From NCBI GenBank assembly GCA_945870085.1, contig CAMBQX010000018.1, positions 1-16,860 of the forward strand: DNA of 16,860 bases, written 5' to 3'. This DNA comes from Bifidobacterium breve (GTDB taxonomy: Bacteria > Actinomycetota > Actinomycetes > S36-B12). This document shows, one piece after another, positions 14,231 through 16,860 of the stretch. The translations under genes were made by a program, and so were the position numbers. Within the stretch, counting starts at the first letter, position 1. Each line of letters begins with the position of its first letter. Under the pieces are notes generated by a model. It was given only the letters and a program-made list of their open reading frames with translations. It was not told where the DNA came from and did no database searches.

Positions 14231-15033
14231 GGCCTCATGAACCCATAAGCTTGAAGTATCCACTGGGCGCTAAATGAGTAGCGCAGGTAATCGGCGAAAG
14301 CTTTTGCCGCCGTGGGATTTGCTGAAGCCTTGACTGCCGCGACCGGGTAACTGGTAACCACATTGAGTGCTGAGGGGATAGCGGCTGAGGTGACCTTGGA
14401 TCCGGCCCACTGAATGTCGGTGACGTAAACGATGCCGGCATCGACCTCATCAGCAATTACTTTGCTGAGAACCATTCGCACATCAAGCTCGCGGGTGACC
14501 GGAGTGACGGTGATATTGGCATTCTTGAAAAGATCGCGGGCCGCGGCCCCGCATGGCACCGGTACGTCGCATATTGCGACAAGAACCCCTGGTCGAGCGA
14601 GATCGGCGAGTGCCGTGACATTAGCTGGATTGCCAGCCGGCATGGCGATTGCCATGGTGTTCTTGGCGAACTTGAGTGGATTAATCACGGTACCGGCGGA
14701 AACCGCGTTGGCCATGGTGAGCTCTGATGCCGTTGCGAGGATATCGACGGGAGCACCGGCATTTAGTTGCGCAACGAGAGCCGAGCTACCACCGAAGTTG
14801 AACTTGACCGTGACTTTGGGAAACCGCTTTGTGAAAGCGGCTGCTATTACCGGAAGCACATCGATTAATGAGTCAGCGGCGGATATGGTGATGGTGCCGC
14901 TAGGGGCTACGAAAGCCGCCGGACTTGCGGTGTTGTCAGCAGTTTTCGAAATGGCGGCATAGACGGGCGGGGCACCGCCGAGTGCAATCAGCGTGCCGGC
15001 AACAGCCACACTTAAATAGCCCGCGATCTTCAT
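14227..15033 (-). CDS. modA: Molybdate-binding periplasmic-type protein
   Basis: 268 residues, with a signal peptide at about 1-26 (MKIAGYLSVAVAGTLIALGG, probable cut after VYA). The mature protein shows the ModA pattern: ITISAADSLIDVLPVIAAAF, FNFGGSSALVAQLNAGAPVD and ILATAS, which set the oxyanion pocket, then ICDVPVPCGAAARDLF, and DAGIVYVTDI late in the protein. The two cysteines in that third segment look conserved in actinobacterial forms. ModA delivers molybdate to ModBC. Unusually there is no lipobox cysteine after the signal peptide, as would be expected for a Gram-positive binding protein. It overlaps the regulator gene stop by four bases. Confidence 0.92.
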   Translation of the reverse strand: MKIAGYLSVAVAGTLIALGGAPPVYAAISKTADNTASPAAFVAPSGTITISAADSLIDVLPVIAAAFTKRFPKVTVKFNFGGSSALVAQLNAGAPVDILATASELTMANAVSAGTVINPLKFAKNTMAIAMPAGNPANVTALADLARPGVLVAICDVPVPCGAAARDLFKNANITVTPVTRELDVRMVLSKVIADEVDAGIVYVTDIQWAGSKVTSAAIPSALNVVTSYPVAAVKASANPTAAKAFADYLRYSFSAQWILQAYGFMRP

Positions 15034-15425
15034 GATGATTCGTCCAGCTCGACAACGACATTGGTGGCTTTGATACTCGCGGCGGCGCGCACCCCTGGCT
15101 CAAGCCCAAGCTCATCGGCGGCCTCGCGGCTCATTAGTGAAACCACCCGGTGCGGGCCGGCCTGTATCTCGACCAAGGCCATCACGCCATCGCGCTCAAC
15201 GCGCGTGACGATGCCGGCGAAACGATTGCGTGCTGAAGTCGGTACTGGGGCGAGTGGACGCGGGGCCGCCTGCGCCATCAGGGCGGCTACCGCGGCGCCG
15301 TCGACGGTCATCGGCCCGTTACCGCCAGCGGTGGCCTCGAGCCGGCCGGTGTCGATCCAGCGGCGAACAGTGTCGTCGCTGACGGCGAGCAGCTCAGCGG
15401 CTTCGGAAATCCGTAATTGCGTCAC
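15030..15425 (-). CDS. HTH and TOBE domain protein, probable molybdate-responsive regulator
   Basis: 131 residues from GTG 15425. Residues 3-30 (LRISEAAELLAVSDDTVRRW and on) are a MerR/excisionase-type helix-turn-helix. Residues about 66-128 (RNRFAGIVTRVERDGVMALVEIQ to ATNVVVEL) are a TOBE/Mop domain, which binds molybdate or tungstate. Such fusions head modABC operons in Actinobacteria and act like a small ModE, sensing intracellular molybdate; that role here is an inference. The stop overlaps modA ATG (ATGA). The start has a TATATT hexamer 8 nt upstream, and a palindrome (GGGA...TCCC) overlaps that hexamer, consistent with self-repression. Confidence 0.85.
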   Translation of the reverse strand: MTQLRISEAAELLAVSDDTVRRWIDTGRLEATAGGNGPMTVDGAAVAALMAQAAPRPLAPVPTSARNRFAGIVTRVERDGVMALVEIQAGPHRVVSLMSREAADELGLEPGVRAAASIKATNVVVELDESS

Positions 15426-15430
15426 AAAAA

Positions 15431-15443
15431 GGGAATATATCCC
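15431..15443. promoter_or_regulatory. Candidate operator palindrome over the mod promoter
   Basis: GGGAATATATCCC is a 13-bp near-palindrome (GGGA and TCCC arms around an AT-only centre) lying over the TATATT -10. Just beyond it, ATATTGG partly mirrors the left half (AATAT and ATATT). The position suits a repressor such as the HTH-TOBE product. Short AT-rich palindromes also arise by chance. Confidence 0.4.
15434..15439 (-). promoter_or_regulatory. Putative -10 element (TATATT) of the mod operon
   Basis: TATATT on the minus strand ends 8 nt before GTG 15425, the best -10 match in the window. A weak -35-like TGTTAT lies about 17 nt further upstream. Transcription would run through the regulator, modA, modB and modC. 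Confidence 0.5.
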
Positions 15444-15477
15444 ATATTGGCGGGTAATAACAGAAAAATACTACGAA

Positions 15478-15513
15478 AAAGCGGGGCGGGTGGTTGCCCA
15501 CCCGCCCCGCTTT
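15478..15513 (-). terminator. Rho-independent terminator of the alpha/beta hydrolase gene
   Basis: A 16-bp perfect stem (15478-15493 with 15498-15513) closes a 4-nt loop. The stem is very GC-rich (GCGGGGCGGGTGG). On the minus strand it is followed by a run of five T ending at 15476, giving a classic U-tract. It begins 12 bp after the hydrolase stop and shields the mod promoter from read-through. Confidence 0.9.
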
Positions 15514-15525
15514 ACTACTTCAGCG

Positions 15526-16860
15526 CTACTTTGCGTTCGGACGCTTCAAGGCATCCGGTTCGTACTGGCCGTCGTTATTAACTCCGGCCGTTGCATACTC
15601 GATCGCCTTGGCCTTCTTCAGGGCCGAGGCGGTCTTGGCGTTTACCATCGCATTGAGTGTGGTGATGGCGTTGGTTATTTGAGCGCCTCCAGCAATCCCA
15701 AAGAACGTGCAATGACCAACACCGGAGGTGTTTGCCGCTGCAGAGGCGGCCGCATCAGGTGATTTACCGCCTGCTGCGAACTTGGTGTAGCCATCAGGTG
15801 ATGGAACAGTGTAGTACTGCGCGATCTTCAGCAACTTGCTCTTCGCGCCGCTCTTGGCGAGCTTGGCGTAGAACTCACTAGTGTTGCCGGCGGCCACGAT
15901 CGAGTCGTAGGTCGGCGAGATCAACAGTGTGGGCACGGAGTAGACACCCTTTGCTGCTGGTAATGCGCGCACGGCCGCGACCGCTGCCGCATTTGCGCCA
16001 AAGCGTGCGGTTGCATCACCCTTTGATGCATCCAGCTTTGCGAGCATGGCATTTAGTAGGTTCGGCATCACCGTTGACGCATTCAATGTGTCGCCGAACT
16101 CCCCGCGCTGCTCGGAAGAAAGCAGGTTGGTGTACGACACGTTGATGTTGTCATTGATGTTGGCCGTCGTAGTGGCCGGGATGCTGGCGATGGCGCGAGC
16201 GCGCTGTTCGATATCGTACCTACCGAGGATACCAAGTGCGGCAGCCCCACCCACGTTTTGCAGCATGGCAACGGCGCTATTAGCCCCGGCAGATGCTGGC
16301 TGGTAGCCACCAACCACAGCGGCCAAGGTACCCAAGGTCGCGTAGGCCGGGTTAACCGTTTGGCCGTCATAAACCGTGGACTTCGTTGGTAGCCCAGCCA
16401 TCAGGCCGGCGAGCAGGTTTGCCTGAGCGACCGGGTAGCCAACAGCGGAGGTGCTGATGGTGCCGGCGCTAACTCCGTTGAGGATCGTCAATACGGTGCC
16501 AAGGTCAGAAAGCGCCTGGGTGTAACTCTGGTAGTTCGCGACCCGAAGGGTCGGAGCGATCAGGGTCTTCCAGGTGTACATGACGGTCATAGCGCCCGAG
16601 AAGGCCTGCTCTGGACCGGCAAGGGGTGCGCACGTCGGGAGTGACCCGGCGATCTTGCCCGGATTGCGCTCGGCAATTGTTTGGGCGATGAGCCCACCGA
16701 GGGATTCACCCCACACCATTGTCTTCTTAACGCCCTTGATCGCACCGGCGTTGATGTACTTCAGCAGGTTCTCACCTGATTCGACACCTTCAGCTGTTGC
16801 CCAACCTTGCTTGGCGTAGCCGGTGCCCGCTAGTGCATAGCCCTGGGCGAGTAGCGCAGG
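15526..16860 (-). CDS. Alpha/beta hydrolase (N-terminus cut by window edge)
   Basis: About 445 residues are visible; the frame is open through the right edge, so the internal ATG at 16719 is not the start. The nucleophile elbow is GESLGG (Ser codon at 16702-16704), the acid is in LLISPTYDS (Asp codon 15904-15906) and the base in GVGHCTFFG (His codon 15712-15714). These form the Ser-Asp-His triad in the expected order. Between Ser and Asp lie about 266 residues, far more than the usual cap, suggesting a large lid domain rich in Ala, Asn and Thr. Alanine and glycine content and the lack of Cys except two suggest a secreted or cell-surface esterase or peptidase, but the N-terminus with any signal peptide is missing. 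Substrate is not inferable. Confidence 0.85.
   Translation of the reverse strand, partial: PALLAQGYALAGTGYAKQGWATAEGVESGENLLKYINAGAIKGVKKTMVWGESLGGLIAQTIAERNPGKIAGSLPTCAPLAGPEQAFSGAMTVMYTWKTLIAPTLRVANYQSYTQALSDLGTVLTILNGVSAGTISTSAVGYPVAQANLLAGLMAGLPTKSTVYDGQTVNPAYATLGTLAAVVGGYQPASAGANSAVAMLQNVGGAAALGILGRYDIEQRARAIASIPATTTANINDNINVSYTNLLSSEQRGEFGDTLNASTVMPNLLNAMLAKLDASKGDATARFGANAAAVAAVRALPAAKGVYSVPTLLISPTYDSIVAAGNTSEFYAKLAKSGAKSKLLKIAQYYTVPSPDGYTKFAAGGKSPDAAASAAANTSGVGHCTFFGIAGGAQITNAITTLNAMVNAKTASALKKAKAIEYATAGVNNDGQYEPDALKRPNAK

Noticed and set aside
14432..14962. Plus-strand open frame of 176 codons opposite modA
   Set aside because: No ribosome site or motif; modA is clear on the other strand.
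15061..15762. Plus-strand open frame of 233 codons opposite the HTH-TOBE gene and the end of the hydrolase gene
   Set aside because: It crosses the terminator stem and two well-supported minus-strand genes, and is Arg/Ser/Thr-rich without domains.
1..16860. CRISPR arrays, tRNA or rRNA genes, insertion sequences, prophage or attachment sites
   Set aside because: No spaced direct repeats, no cloverleaf or rRNA stretches, and no transposase or integrase motifs were seen by eye on either strand.

Overview
The window looks like chromosomal DNA from an actinobacterium of moderate GC content. The best evidence is a mycothiol S-conjugate amidase gene (mca); mycothiol is confined to Actinomycetota. 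mca sits in the greA / DUF4307 / mca / small-membrane-protein order that I recall from Mycobacterium (the Rv1080c-Rv1083 region). DUF3817, the TIGR04338-DUF2786 pair and the HTH-TOBE regulator in front of modABC also fit. Genes are tightly packed, often overlapping by 1-4 bases, and no gap exceeds about 100 bp. I saw no tRNA or rRNA genes, CRISPR array, transposase, integrase or phage genes. This is core or lightly accessory chromosome, not a mobile island.

Layout. (1) 1-2956 is a sugar-catabolism module. A Gfo/Idh/MocA dehydrogenase (cut by the left edge) and a DhnA-type class I aldolase run leftward, divergent from an FGGY carbohydrate kinase. (2) 2969-5515 holds a TIGR04338-like metallohydrolase, a DUF2786 protein and threonine dehydratase, as an overlapping run probably continuing from the kinase. 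(3) 5526-7378 is a DrrA/DrrB-type ABC exporter pair. (4) 7375-8394, leftward, is greA and a DUF4307 membrane protein. (5) 8393-11208, rightward, is mca, a small membrane protein, SURF1 and a PfkB sugar kinase, coupled end to end. (6) 11227-11577 is a DUF3817 membrane protein. It converges on ung (uracil-DNA glycosylase), with a 26-bp inverted repeat between them. (7) 12354-15425, leftward, is a molybdate operon: HTH-TOBE regulator, modA, modB, modC, each joined by a 4-base overlap. (8) 15526-16860 is an alpha/beta hydrolase cut by the right edge, with a strong intrinsic terminator after it.

The most general pattern is in the start regions. Seven genes that probably begin transcription units have a TANNNT -10-like hexamer ending 6-8 nt before the start codon, which is the arrangement of leaderless mRNAs. 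Genes inside overlapping runs lack it. In two cases the hexamer contains the stop codon of the upstream gene. No clearly new multi-gene system is visible. The most open biological questions are the substrate of the sugar module, the role of the TIGR04338-DUF2786 pair, and the origin of the inverted repeat at 11587-11649.
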